Shown in pieces: positions 39,101 to 51,480 of a stretch of DNA of 64,000 nucleotides (position 1 is the first letter of the stretch; each line of letters begins with the position of its first letter). The notes below the pieces were generated by a model. That model was not told where the DNA came from and ran no database searches. It saw only the letters and a list, made by a program, of their open reading frames with translations. Position numbers and translations under genes: made by a program. Source of the stretch: Terebella lapidaria (taxonomy: Eukaryota; Annelida; Polychaeta; Terebellida; Terebellidae); contig OX424555.1 in NCBI GenBank assembly GCA_949152475.1, positions 14,712,868 through 14,776,867 of the forward strand, in the 5' to 3' direction.

Positions 39101-42100
39101 CCAGCGCTCGCAAGCCGCAAACGTGCCTCCAGATCTGATGCACTACTCCTTTGACTACGCCCAGAACGTGCAGTATCCCTACTCGCCACAGCAGTTGGGC
39201 CCAGCCTATTTCAAGTCCATGCGCAAGTGCGGGATCTTTGGAGTACACTGCGAGGGAACAGGCCACCAGGTAAACTACTTGGTGGACGAGTGTGAGAATG
39301 TTGGCAAAGGAGCCAATACTGTGGTCAGCATGCTGCATCACTACCTTGCCACCAACACTCACCAAGCCCGGAACATCTCGCTTCACTGTGACAACTGTTG
39401 TGGCCAAAACAAGAACAACTGTGTGGTGCAGTATTGCTGCTGGAGAGTGTTGGCTGGTTTGAATGACAGCATTGAACTCAACTTCCTGCTGACGGGCCAT
39501 ACAAAGTTTGCCCCAGATCGAAGCTTCGGCTTGATCAAGCGCCTGTACGGGAGGACAGTGGTCGATACCCTGGACGATATAGTGAATGTCGTCGGCAAGT
39601 CCTCACCAGCTGGACTGAACAGCGCAGTTGTCACCTATGACTACGCCAGTGGGCAGCGGAATGTTCAGTGGTATGATTTCAGCAGCTTTCTCTCCGACTT
39701 TTTGAAGCCAGTGCCACACGTCCTTTCCTATCATCACTTCGCTGTCACTCTCGCCAACCCAGGGACTGTTCAGCTGCGAACCTTCGCTGACCAGGAGAGC
39801 ACAAGTGTCAAGATTCTGAAAGGACGAGGAAGGAGAGTGCCCCTAGATCTGGGTCCTCATGAACTTGTCCCCACTGGACTGGAGCCGGCTCGCCAGTGGT
39901 ACCTGTTCCAAGAGATTGCTCCGTTGTGTTCATCCACTCTGTCAGCTTCGATCACGTGTCCCGAACCGGACTGCTCTCGTCCCAAAAAGGCCAAGTGACT
40001 TGTGTTGTGTGATTTTACATGGTGTGAGGACTGTAAATACACAATTTTATCCACATTACTGTAGTGGTGTATTGTGATTGTGCCCTATTGTGTGTTGAAT
40101 GTGTTCAAGGTTTGTCATTTTGAGTGTTGATTGTGTTGATGGGTTTACAGTTACTCATTCAGGCGCATTTGTAACTTTGACATGTGGAGGTCTGATACCC
40201 AAATGGTTTAATATGTTACCATGACAACAAAGATGTACATACAATGTAAGCAGCAGGAACCATGTTTGAAGATAATGTATAGAATGTCTTAAAATGTTTA
40301 ATGTACTAGTGATACTGGATGTTCTCTGTCACTAGTGGTGTCAAAATGATGTGTTGCCCAAATTTCGTGGATTCGAATGTGTCGAGTTGATAATGTACTG
40401 TATTGTAAGGCTGTGTTGCTTATGTAATACATAAGTAGTCATAGAAATTGGAGCAGTAACCATGCAATTCTTCTCTATTTATGAGTATGATATATTATGA
40501 AAGCATGCAAGTATCAAATTGAGTATGTGTGGAATTCATTTTCTATGAATGAGATGTGATTTCATGCATGAAAATGATATTTTTCGGGATCACGTGAAAT
40601 TGATTCCTGCGATATTTAGTGTTGTTGCCATGGCAACCAATTGTTTGATACACTGCTAGATACTCAATTAGTTTGAATTTGTTGAATTATCAGTATTATG
40701 TATACTTGTACATTGAATAAACATGAATATTTTGTTCAAACATGATGCATTTGTTTTTTTTTGCTGGTGCTGGAATATGTTGCTAAAAACCGGGTTATTT
40801 GGCCACGACATCCATTTTTCGAATTGCCATGGCAACCACTTATTTTCAGAAAATCTGCCTAAAAGTTATACCATATGATAACCCAAGAACCCCCCTACCT
40901 ATTGCTGATAAAAACTCAATTTCCATATCTGGGTCCCTGAGGGGGGGTTTTACCATGGAGTGTCACACATAATGTCGACCTTCTGGCTATTTTGCAAGAG
41001 TATACTTGTAACGCTTGAAAAGTTTTCAAAGCCAATGCACACTTGTAGGCCCATGTATAGTGTTATCACAGTGCGTCGACAACCTCAATTCAAAGGGCGA
41101 CTATAATCTCGATACCTGCCTATTTGACACGAAGAGTGAACATAAACATGCATAACTGATGGCGTTTGTACAGTCGAAGCCGCATTGCACCTGTGGGCTC
41201 GTGAAAATGTGACTATTTCCCGATCGAGTGGCTGCAAGGCACGAGTTGGCCTCATCCAAGACCTCTGTATGGAGTCTAGGAGCTGTGACAATTAGCCCTA
41301 TCGATCTATTCGTGGACGGCGGCAGCACCGTGCATGTGTGTGCTTGGTGTATGGTGCTGTCAAATACAGCACACGACACCATACATCGGTACCGATAACC
41401 AGATAACACGTATATCTGCACAATGACAGTGCCAATGCGCTAGTAGAACATCGAGGTGGTTTGATATCTGCATTAGATAATCGAGGGACTTGTCGGAATA
41501 CAATCAATTTCCATCTACAATATCATCGGATACGTCAGTAACAAGGCAGGTAACATGTGTCATGTGTGTGTCACTGAACAAAAGCCAGACCAGTCTCTGA
41601 TTATTGTCGTAGCATACATACATGTACACGGATAGAAATAGTATAAGCACAGGTATAATCTTGTAGAGTCTACCTGTATGTCTATAGGGAGCACATATCC
41701 CGATGATACGAGGACCAGACCGGTGTTGCCTGTGTGCCTGTTCTGCTGTCCAACAGGCCCAAAATGCTCCTATGCACAAGTGTGATTTGTCCATTTGTCG
41801 GGGCTTGTCGCAGAATATACCGATTTACCTGTATTGATTAATTTGTATCATGGGCATTGCATCGGACAATACTGAATAATGTATTTGACTACTTGTGATA
41901 AATAGAACCAGTTTGTACATGAACACGTAGAATGATTTGTGTAGTTATTTTTGTGCACGCACATGAATGCAGGAACAAAAAAACTCTTAATTTGTACGCT
42001 TTATAGATTTAGAGTAGTCCACGCTATATTGTGTTGGATTTATACATGTAGTCGAGTTATGATTCAAATGAGCCGTATTGCATTCTCACAGGTGCGATGT

Positions 42101-43731
42101 ACCGCCGGGCTTATTGGCCCAATGAAGGCCAACGGAGCAGTCCCAAGACGTATTCCCCGACACCAGAGGAGTACAAGCGCAGTATCGACCCACACCATGT
42201 GGACCGAGACGGCCGGACCGCCCTGCACCAAGCCGTTATGACTGAGGGAGACGATGATGAGTACTTGAAACGGGTCATCAAAGCCGGCTGCGACGTCAAC
42301 GCCGTCGACAAGGACGGACATCGTGCCGTGCACTACGCGGCCGAGAAAGGCTTCACCCGCTGTATTCTCAAACTGGCCAAACATGGCGCCGAACTTGACG
42401 TCCTGAACAATCGCGGATACAGTCCTTTGATACTGGCAGCTAGACACGACTTTCCCAAAACTGTTCGAGCGCTAATCAGGTCGGGAGCCAGTCCGAACTT
42501 AGCCAATGATAAAAGCGAACATGCCCTACATTATGCTGTCTGTAAAGGACACTTGGAGTGCATCCAGGACCTTCTCGCTAACAAAGCCGCCGTCAATCAT
42601 CCGGATGCGGAGGGCAACACCCCTTTGATCCTGGCCACTAAGTTTGGTCACACGGAAGTAATGCAATGTCTAATCAGTGCCGGAGCCAAGCTGAACCAGA
42701 CGGACAGCTTGGGTAGAACGGCATTGCACTGGGTTTCTAACTTTGGCAAGGTACACGACGTGGCTGTGCTACTGGAGGCCGGGGCTGAAGTTGACTGCTT
42801 TGATATGAATGGACAGTCGCCTTTCTTGTACTCGGTACTGGCCAACAACTATCTGGTGTTGCGGCAGCTGCTGGACGCTGGCTGTGACCGACACACTGTG
42901 GATGGACTGAATGGTACGGCTTTGGGCCTCGCAGCAGTGAAGGGCCACAACGAGTCTGTTCGAGTTCTATTGGAGACTGATGATGACCCCGACGAGAACG
43001 GATTCTTCGGACTAACGCCCCTGGTTTTTGCAACGTATGAATCCCATGTTGATGTGGTAAAAACCTTGATTGAGTTTAACGCAGACCCAAATGTACCATC
43101 TCGCATGGGCACCATTCCCATCGTGAAGTGTGTTATCCACGTGGATCGATGTAATGCTGTTAGACGGCACGAAATCCTGTCCACTCTTATCAAGGCTGGC
43201 GCAGACGTCAATGCACGAATAAATGCAGCTGGTTATTTCACATCTTGCACGAACGGGAAGAACTGTCCTCTATCATTTGCTCTATGTAGTGGCTATGTGT
43301 CAATGGTAAGGATGTTGCTCATCGCCGGAAGCAAAGTCACTTGTGAGGAGATTCGTGAGTGGAGCACCAAGGAGAACATAGACAGGTTCTACAACAGGAT
43401 GTCTCTGATGGCCCCACTCAGGGAATGGAACTATGAGCCAAAGTCCCTGCGACACATCAGCAGGATGGTGATCAGGGACAGCGTCATCGGCCAGGGCTGG
43501 ACCAAGTCAAAGAACATAGACAGACTGCCAATCGCACCTATTCTGAAGAAGTTCGTGAATTTCTCTGACTTGGATGAGATGGAGCCACAGAAGGCCGAAG
43601 TCCCAGAGGCCTCAGTGAATGACGCGGCGTGCGCATCTACCAGGAATGTCTGCCAGGTCACGATGCGCGCTCTCGAGGGCACGTTCTTGTTGCAGAAAAT
43701 GATGGAAAATAGATGCAACTATGGGCAGTGA
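36189..43731 (+). CDS. Ankyrin repeat and SOCS box protein, paralogue 2
   Basis: Predicted Cullin-5 ligase substrate adaptor and tandem paralogue of the gene at 31.6 kb. The main exon (42092-43731) follows the acceptor CATTCTCACAG. It encodes MYRRAYWPN, about ten ankyrin repeats (for example NTPLILATKFGHTEVMQCL and GRTALHWVSNFGKVHD) and a C-terminal SOCS box with LPIAPILKKF. I propose a first coding exon at 36189-36240, MDGKGHSSKKKHDIRDH, ending in a phase-1 GTATGT donor. It joins in frame as H-G-A-M-Y-R-R and gives 563 aa. If that exon is wrong, translation starts at 42097 (544 aa). The BC box reads SLRHISRMVI, with serine in place of the usual cysteine (codon 43459-43461). The proposed first intron is 5.85 kb and contains a complete DNA transposon. 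Confidence 0.82.
36800..36824 (+). repeat. Left terminal inverted repeat of the DUF7869-type transposon
   Basis: Begins GTGACGCTCCAGCG and ends AAAACCCCCC. Preceded directly by the ACAT target duplication. Confidence 0.85.
37028..39998 (+). CDS. DUF7869-like putative transposase
   Basis: Four exons: 37028-37527, 37876-38061, 38403-38848 and 38984-39998, with good GT-AG sites. They would give about 715 aa if read continuously. The N-terminal part is low-complexity, then CGCSSGPGNSPCC and CHELSKAELDMAL. The middle has CKKTFAFLHTVGEDRLDAL, HGLVPRTHGNTG and LCPTCHDNNTA, a probable zinc-binding cluster. The last exon has LVDEC, HCDNCCGQNKNN and GHTKFAPDRSFGLIKRLY. Their aspartates could form an RNase H-like DDD triad, by analogy with DDE transposases. 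Within exon 2 the conserved frame changes once near 37911-37916, a one-base difference that is either a real inactivating shift or a sequence error. Start chosen at the first ATG of the open frame. The transposase role is inferred from the TIRs and target duplication that enclose the gene. Confidence 0.72.
40942..40966 (-). repeat. Right terminal inverted repeat of the DUF7869-type transposon
   Basis: On the minus strand it begins GTGACACTCCATGG and ends AAAACCCCCC, differing from the left end at three positions. Followed directly by ACAT. Confidence 0.85.
40971..42091. other. Rest of the proposed first intron of ankyrin-SOCS gene 2
   Basis: No other gene or repeat recognised between the transposon and the main exon. 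Confidence 0.45.
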
Positions 43732-44700
43732 ATCGGTCACAAACCAGAATAATGTATATTTGAGTATGGCTGGTGATGTCATTTTCGCCTTTTTACAACA
43801 TTTGTATAGAAATATAATAATGAAGGATGAGGATGTGTATGTATTTGAATGTCATGATCCACATATATAAAATATAGTTCCTACTAAATAAGAATTTATG
43901 TACAATTCATATTACATGTAGACATGCAAATAATATTCTATAAATTAACACATTGAATCAAGTTATATAAAGGAAATATTTAAATTTGTTGCATGTGTTT
44001 CATATTAGTCTGTTTTGTAATCACGTGTGCCCTTGTTATTTTCATCATAAAACATGTTTTGGCAAACAACGTTTATGACTTATCCTTGCACAATGACATG
44101 ATTATGGAATAGAAAACCTAAAAATAGGGAATATCACTTTCATCGTGGCGTTCACGGTAAGAACTAATGCTAATGCTCATAAGTACCAAATAGATGTCAG
44201 TGGGTTAAGAATTACGCCATGAATGATTACACAAATTGTGAAGAGCTAAACGGGTAGAGCGTACCACTTCCCAATAATGCCCAGAAAAAATGACAACAAA
44301 TGCTTACAAGTTCTGATCTGGTGAGTTGGGTATTTTCGAATGGTGACCACGAGGATCTCCAGTCGTCTAGAATGTCACATTACACATGATGCCCACCAAC
44401 ACTTTACAACAAATTACACTTTCATCAACCACTACCGCTGAAGAAGTAGTGGCGAACAGTCCCTCCCTCACTCCCCAGGACACGTGAAACAACCTGCACC
44501 AGAATAGAATATTAACAAGGGGCACGGTTTGTTTACAATGATCCAATCATCCACCCATACCCGAGCCTGTCCGGGCCAATATCCGAGACTTGGGGACTTA
44601 AAATAACGAGAAAAAAGCCCCTAACCATTGTTTAGAACAAAACTTCAGTTTAGGGGCTCTTTTTTACCAAATAGATGCTCATTTCGGAAATTAGATAGGA
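43732..44700. other. 3' side of ankyrin-SOCS gene 2, nothing recognised
   Basis: Presumably includes the 3' UTR. No canonical AATAAA is obvious in the first few hundred bases. Confidence 0.35.
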
Positions 44701-44719
44701 AATTTAAAATGGGCTGAGC

Positions 44720-45055
44720 CTGCACGTTGGTTCCGTTCACCCATCCGTGCTTTTCTGGATCCCAGTGACAGCTTCTTCAGTGACAGGACCAATGACATGC
44801 ATCCCAACTATAAAGCTGAACTAGGCAAGAAGATTTATTTCACATCCCTCGGCAATCAAACAAAACCGACATCATCGTCAAGGAATTCAACCCCCTGGAA
44901 CACTCTTGGCATTGTCAAATAGTCAGGATATAAGTTCCTTGTGGATGCATCACCATTATCCAGTGCTCTCCAGCGGTTCCACAGATGGGAAGCTGCAATT
45001 AAAGGGTATATATCACGAAGATATGAAGTCAGCTTATTTGAAGCCACTCGTTGAG
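44720..45055 (+). pseudogene. Coding-like remnant of unknown origin
   Basis: One plus-strand frame is open over most of this stretch (for example DMHPNYKAELGKKIYFTSLG, then KFLVDASPLSSALQRFHRWE and ISRRYEVSLFEAT), with one internal stop. I do not recognise the family. It may be the end of a repeat-borne gene. Confidence 0.2.
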
Positions 45056-45299
45056 CTGAATAGAACAGTCTTTACAGAATGTTGATATCATAAGTTATAG
45101 CTATTTTAATATTAAAAATCAGGCGAATTTCTCCAGATAGTCTTGAAAAATCTGTCAGCTAATTAGTATGCAAATGAGATGGATTACGTCGTTGACAGAC
45201 TGTTTTTTAATAAGGCATATGAAAAGGAATAATGAGACCGTTTGTATCCATATTTGTTCACCAAAACCCATTTTTACGGTCTCATATATGTAAATATGT

Positions 45300-47120
45300 A
45301 CATGTTTAAAGTGCCATAACTTTGGAAGGAATCACGATATCAGTTTGCTGTGAAGACCATTTCATCCAGTTCAAATAGTGCTTTCATACATAACAAAAAA
45401 CAATACTCAATTTTCGTGATAGCTCTGTAACAACTGCTCTGAGCAACATAGCCAAGAAGGTATGCCTGAGATGTCTCGATGGGATCCTGCACTTTAGAAC
45501 AGCAAACTTCAGGATGGTCAGAATGGTGTGACATCTCGGGACAAGGCTCGCTACATGTACATCCAAACCAATAAGGAGCATGCAAGCACTCGACTAGAAC
45601 AAAGAACATCAATAGAAATCCGAGTGTATGCTCTTTGACCGAGCTTTTATGGTTAGTTCTGTATTTTATGTCCTCGACATACTGTGATTTCATATTTCAA
45701 TTTCATATCGTCAATTTTCTTGTTTTGTATGAATCATTTCCATGTATGCTTGCAGGGCAATTTCGCACAACGTACGGCCGAACCTGAGCCAGTCCAATTT
45801 TTTGTCAGATCTCAACACCACTTTTGGTATAAATGTGGGTCGACTATCCAGAAACATAAATTATTCTATCTCGGCTGCACGTTGTGTGGTATTCAATGTT
45901 TTATCAATCTTGGAAGAATTAGCTGAATCCATGGTAATGGAATGTACCCTAGCGCTCAATCTCATAAACATGTATATGAGGACAGCATATACATTGTCAA
46001 AGCCATCCCAAATTCCATGAGTGAGTGTCGAGTTCATCGCATATACCCTTGTCCTTACAAGTGGACCATTGGAGTATTCTCCAATCTCATAAACAGGAAT
46101 TCCTTCAAACCACAATCTCTTGAGTCATTGTGAAGAATATCCACTGTCTAAGGCATTACGAAGCACCATTCAGTTGCCATATATTTGAGGTTTCTCCAAG
46201 TTTATAAAACAGGCAATCATTTCGTACTGTTGCCATAATCTGATTGGTAGAGTTATCCGGGACGGAGTTGTCCTTGCACCTAAAAGTCCAGGATTTCAAC
46301 TTCATATTGGCAAAGTTGAGTGGGTTCTTGTGGTAATCTCTGCTAACAAAATAATCCGACTGTGACGGAGCAAAGAGCTCATGATCTTGTGCAGGACTTA
46401 CTTTCGTAAGTGAAGGTTCAGAGAGTCTTTTGAACAAAAGTTGCTCTTGCTGAATGTCCACAAAGAGTGACCCATCGATGTCCAGTTCTTTCCCATGCCT
46501 GGTCCACAGGTATCGAGCTATAGATCACTGTTTCCACCACTCAGGAGCTCGTCAGAACCCATGAAACTTTATTTGTCAGATCAAAGATTTTTAACGCCAT
46601 TGACGTGCTGTCCGCTAGTCAGTTTGTCCAGATTGGCTTTGTACGGGGTATAGTAGGTTCCCACAATAGTTGGGATCATTGTCTGTTGGAATTTGACATA
46701 CTCTTGTCTGAACTGACTATGCAGTTCCATTCCAGTTGACAATCGTAACTTTGAGTTTAAAGATCATGTTCTTCAAGTCAATGTATTATGTTGCAGCAGC
46801 TAGAGTAAAGATGTGTATTCTCAGTAATCCTTTCTGATGACTGATGTGAGCTTCCTTTCCCTGACCTAGGTCATCAAAACGCCCACTGGTTTTTGTCATG
46901 CTGTCTTATTCTCGCTTGGCTGGACTTAAATAACAGTGTATACAATTCAAATGTTTGGATTTTCAAATGTGTCCTATAAGGTTCAAAATCTGAGGTATAA
47001 TGCTTCAGAAGTATTTTGATCTTGATACATTGCCGATCGGTGACTGGCAGGTTGAAGCTATTTCTTCTTGTGAAGTAGTAGAGTGGCACAGTCGTTCAGG
47101 TTATAGTCCATCATGTGGAA
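45300..47120 (-). repeat. Unassigned dispersed element, copy 1, left part
   Basis: Diverged but collinear with 54950-56800. Shared landmarks include GACCAGTCC/GAGCCAGTCCAA-type blocks, TTGGCAA...GTTGA, TCAAGTCAATGTATTATGTT (against TCAAGTCAATGTGTTCTGTT) and the TGATGTGAGCTTC block. Minus-strand reading frames here (such as 46156-46461) suggest decayed coding sequence, but I cannot name the protein. Treated as a fossil of unknown family. Confidence 0.5.
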
Positions 47121-47990
47121 TACCTATTAGTCTAGGGAAATTAGGTCCAAAAAGGGCTCAACCTCAAACAAATTGCAATAGTAATGATTCATATAATTTT
47201 TGATGGCGAAATATGTCATCAACAACATATCAAGAATCTACTCCATTCAACATAGTGGAAGAAGGTCAAAGCGACGTAAATCCAAGATGGCCGCCAGAGA
47301 CATTCCGTAAATCACCAAATCACTGTATCTAATCTTCTATGCATGCTATCAACATGTTTTTGATGTCTGCACATATGTTTTCAAGGTAAAGGAATTCAAT
47401 TGGCACAACTAAAGTGATACTGGATGGGATTTGGTTGAGTTGTCATAGTGGAAGGATGTCTTATCGACGTAAATCCAAGATGGCCACCATTGATTTTTTT
47501 CCAAAATCACCATATATAATCTTCTAAACATGCTATTAACATGATTTTGATGTCTAACCATATGTTTCCAAGGTCAAAGAATTCAATTAGCATACCCAAA
47601 TTAATACTGGATAACATTTGGTTGAAGTATATCATAGTGGAAGAAAGTTTGATCGACTTAAATCCAAGATGGCCACCATCGACTTTTTCGTATTTCCTCA
47701 AATCACCATATCTAATCTTCTATGCCTGCTATTAACATGATTTTGATGTCTAATCATATGTTTCCAAGGTCAAGGAATTTAATTAGCACACCCAAAGTAA
47801 TACTGGATGACATTTGGTTGAAGTATATCATAGTGGAAGAAAGTCTGATCGACTGAAATCGTTTTTCGTCAATCCTCAAATCACCATTTCTTCTATGCAT
47901 GCTATTAACATGATTTTGATGTGTAACCTTATGTTTCCAATGTCAAGGAAGTCAATTAGCACACAGTTTTCACATATTTCTATTTTCTGA
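47121..47990 (+). repeat. Left inverted arm with tandem units
   Basis: The arm begins with TCTAGGGAAATTAGGTCC and CAACCTCAAACAAATTGCAA, which recur inverted at about 52325-52375. About four tandem units of about 195 bp follow, each with AAATCCAAGATGGCC, TCTTCTATGCATGCTATTAA and CATATGTTTCCAAGGTCAA. Confidence 0.7.
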
Positions 47991-48059
47991 CTGTTTTTTC
48001 TTCTTCACTGTTTTACACATTCCACAGGTCAAATGTTGCCTTTCACCCAGGCTGCCACT

Positions 48060-51000
48060 GATTAGTTAATATTCGTTCTACTTTGTTCCTGAGACATCAT
48101 TCTTTCGATTGCCGGCCATGGGGACATCAACATTTCCAACACCTGACTCAATCACAAGTTGAGGAATATGACACGTTGATTCAAAGGTTCGAATAATATT
48201 GCTCGCCCAAAAAGAAAGAGGTGTATGAGCGGTATATTTTCCGCTGCCGTGGACAAAAACATGGTGATCCGTTCGTGACTGATTTACTTTTGAGGATCTG
48301 CAATACGTGATTCTTCTGACCAGATTGTGTCTCTAACCAAGTAAGAGAGCTGTTACTGTGAGAAGCTCACTTGACTCTGAAAAAAAAATGTAAAAATTTG
48401 CCATGCCAACGAAATTACCCAAAGTCAAATGAAAGCTTTCAACAATCAGCCAGTGGGCGTTCATCCTAACGAACAAGGCGGCGTCAATATTGGGTCAAGG
48501 GACCATAGGCAACAAATCAAAGTATCGAAACCTGCAAGTGTACAGCGGCCACCACAGCCACAGCAAACGTATCAACAGCAAGGCCCGAAAGCACAGTCAC
48601 CGTGGTCCAACAAGAAAGATACCAGTGCCAGATCAAGTGATCAACAGCAACCGGCAGCCCGCAACTGGTCTCGAGATACACATCACTTTGGGAGATGCCC
48701 CACTTACGTAAAAAAACATGTGACTTGTGGGGGATTAAACCACGTCGAGACTGTGCGCTATGGAAGAAGGTACAACTTGATCAAAGAGTTCAAGTAGTTC
48801 AAGATCAGAGAATGTACATCGTGTGAAATGAGAATGTACATCGTGTGAAATGATGATGATGATGCAAATGTGTGTACAGTGAATAAGCATGGTGATGTGA
48901 ATTGTAATGTTGTAACACTGAAATGGGTCGCACCCCTAATTGTGAATGACAGTTTGTTGCCTGTCAGGTTAGACACTGGGACCGAAGGTAACTTGATACT
49001 GAATGATGATTTCATACAGTTGACTGTGCAGCCACGTCACATTGCAGATATAAGAAAAAAATGACAGCCTACAGTGGCACAGAGATTAAAACTCAAGGAA
49101 AATATAGACTGCAGGTAACTAAGCATGGCATAACCTATCAATGTATGACTGTAGTCATCCAGTCGGGCCAAACAATCATGGGTGTAAATGAACGCTTAAG
49201 TCTTGTGAAAAGGTTGAGTATTGACGTTGTATATGATGACAGTCGAAATAAACATCTTGTTTCCAAGTGTTCTGAAGCATTTGAACATATTGCAGGGCAG
49301 CATGCAGCTCTGTAATTCACACACATGATTGTATTGATAGATAAGTCTGCTCCTGGGTACATGCAGCACACAGAGTACCAGTAGCTTTGAGTTATGAGCT
49401 GAAAAAAAACCGGAACGGAATGGAAGTATGGGAATTATTTCAAAGATAACACAACCTACAGAGTGGGTAAGTTCAATGGTCATTGTCCACAAGCCCAACG
49501 ATGTGTTGCGCATTTGCTTGAGATAATTTCAACTCCCATAGAAAGAAGAAATTGTGAGTGAAATGATTAGAGCTAAAGTACTTTTTCTAGTGCTCCATTC
49601 GTCCAAAAAACGCTCAATTTTGAACTTTGGCGGCCATTTTTCTAAAAACTGTTCAATCAGTTAATGATTTTTGCTTTGAATGATTCCTCTTATGTACCTT
49701 TGTGACGTGAATAAGTTTTATTGTCCATGAAATACTGGTCTCCGTGTGGCTTATTACTATCTTATTACTATCCATTTTGGGCCATTTCCAGAGGGAAAAA
49801 TATTTTTCACCCTTTAAAACATTTTTGAAAAGTTTCGGTATTTTTTTCCTTCGCAATGGGAGCTGCTACTACTGTGGTCATAGAACGCTTAAAGAGAGAA
49901 TAGATATCGACACTTTCAAATAGGAAGTCATGTGTGGCGTTTTGTGAGGTGACCTTGAGTTTAACCTTCGATGACCTTGAAAGGTCAAAACAACCATTTC
50001 GGGGTCCAAAAATGCCCAAGTTTGCACTATTTGCGCTATTGTTGAAACATATTGCCATTCGGCATATGAGTCTTTCCACAGAGTGATAGAAGGTATTTTT
50101 GAAGGTCTGGAAGGCGTTAGAGTGTATACGAATGAAGTCCTTGTGTGGGAGAGGACACAGGAAGAACATGCCACTAGACTGTGTGCAGTAATGCAGTAAG
50201 TTTGCAAGCACCACCTCAAGCTCAATAAAGACAAGTATGCCATCAAAAGTGAGGAGAAAGCATTTCTTGGATACCAGTTGTCTTCAAACGGGGTATCACC
50301 TGAAAAAAGAAGGTAACAGTAGTCATATCAAAGGAAAAGCCTACTGGCAAAAATGCACTGCAACACTTAATGGGCATGGCCAATTACGTGGACCACAATT
50401 TGGCATCTCAAACATCGACGCTTATATCATCACCCCAACAACGCACTGAATAGAATTGGCTGCAATAGTCATGATCAGGAATGGACGGACTTGAACTACA
50501 ATTTGAAACAGACCACAAGCCGCTCGTTAGCATAGCAAAAATAAACGTGGTCGATATGAATTCAAAAATTCAACGTTTGATGATGAGGCTGCAACGGTAA
50601 GACCTTTAACTGTCCTACACACCAGCATCATCATCACAGCATGGCACGAAGTGGACACGGATCTATTCCACCTCGAGGACCGATATTATCCGATTGTGTT
50701 CGATAATCACTCGAACTACCCTGATGTTGCTCATCTCAAACTAAAAAGAAGTTGGGTGACAATTGGCCACAGTTAGCCAGATTTGAGTTTCAACAGTTCA
50801 CAAAACACTATGACTTTCAACATTTAACCACATTGTTCACAATCAAATTGCAAGGTGGAAAAAAGAGGAAATTATTATTAAGAGACTGTGGAAATAGTGC
50901 AAAGAGAACAGTGTGGACCCATACTTTGCCTTTTTTGGCTTACCGCACTGCACCATTGGAATGTGGCAAGCCCCGTCTCAGCTCCTAATAAACAAACAGT

Positions 51001-51480
51001 TACGGAGTAGACTTCCAGACTTCGAGACACAAGAAACTGTCACCAATAGTAAAGTTGCAAACAGAAATGCTTCTATGACAGAACTACAAACTCACTCAAA
51101 GAATGACCTGCTGGGGATAAAGTCTGCATTCGGTCTGAGGATGGATGGAAGTCTAAGGCTACAGTCACGTCATAATGGTCATGAGTCGCACCACATTCTT
51201 ATCAGGTGACGACGATTATATGCCAATTATATCCAGAGTCGTCAACACTCGCTGCAAGCGAAGGACACATCTGTGGCAAACGATGTTGCTTTAAGGGATC
51301 AGATGATGACTCCAACAGATTACAGAGTAGCGAATAAACTATCCAGACCAGAGCCATGGATGAGGACACATCCGCAGACACAACCTCCTGTCCGGAGTTC
51401 CTCCAGAATGTCAAAACCTCCAGACCTTTCAAATTTGTTTCCAAAAAGAGAAATATTTATTGATATATTCAGGATATTAC
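48060..51480 (+). mobile_element. Broken Gypsy-type LTR retrotransposon fossil
   Basis: Plus-strand remnants lie in the usual order. Gag-like sequence is at about 48100-48790, an aspartic protease segment with an LDTG motif at about 48870-49060, reverse transcriptase at about 49410-50340, RNase H-like at about 50460-50620 and integrase-like at about 50700-51110. It is old, with many breaks (roughly ten or more). No LTRs were identified. A fragment of the AGGTTACCG repeat family is inserted in it at about 49590-50030. Confidence 0.7.
49590..50030. repeat. AGGTTACCG-family fragment inserted in the Gypsy fossil
   Basis: Shares AACTTTGGCGGCCATTTTTC, GGTCTCCGTGTGGC and the CTTGAAAGGTCAAAACA block with the elements at 17.1 and 26.7 kb. 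Neither end motif is present. Confidence 0.65.

Larger units (their letters stand above)
36800..40966 (+). mobile_element. DNA transposon with 25-bp TIRs and DUF7869-type transposase gene
   Basis: A 4,167-bp element. The left terminus (36800-36824, GTGACGCTCC...AAAACCCCCC) and the inverted right terminus (40942-40966) match at 22 of 25 positions. An exact 4-bp duplication ACAT flanks it (36796-36799 and 40967-40970). It contains one spliced gene on the plus strand with a 3' UTR and AATAAA at 40716-40721. High TIR identity, an intact target duplication and long open frames suggest a fairly young copy. A 4-bp duplication is used by several superfamilies, including Sola and Ginger, and I cannot assign one without a search. 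Confidence 0.85.

Noticed and set aside
36800-40966. Firm assignment of the transposon to the Sola superfamily
   Set aside because: A 4-bp duplication and a possible DDD triad are compatible, but I cannot compare the ends or protein with reference families here.
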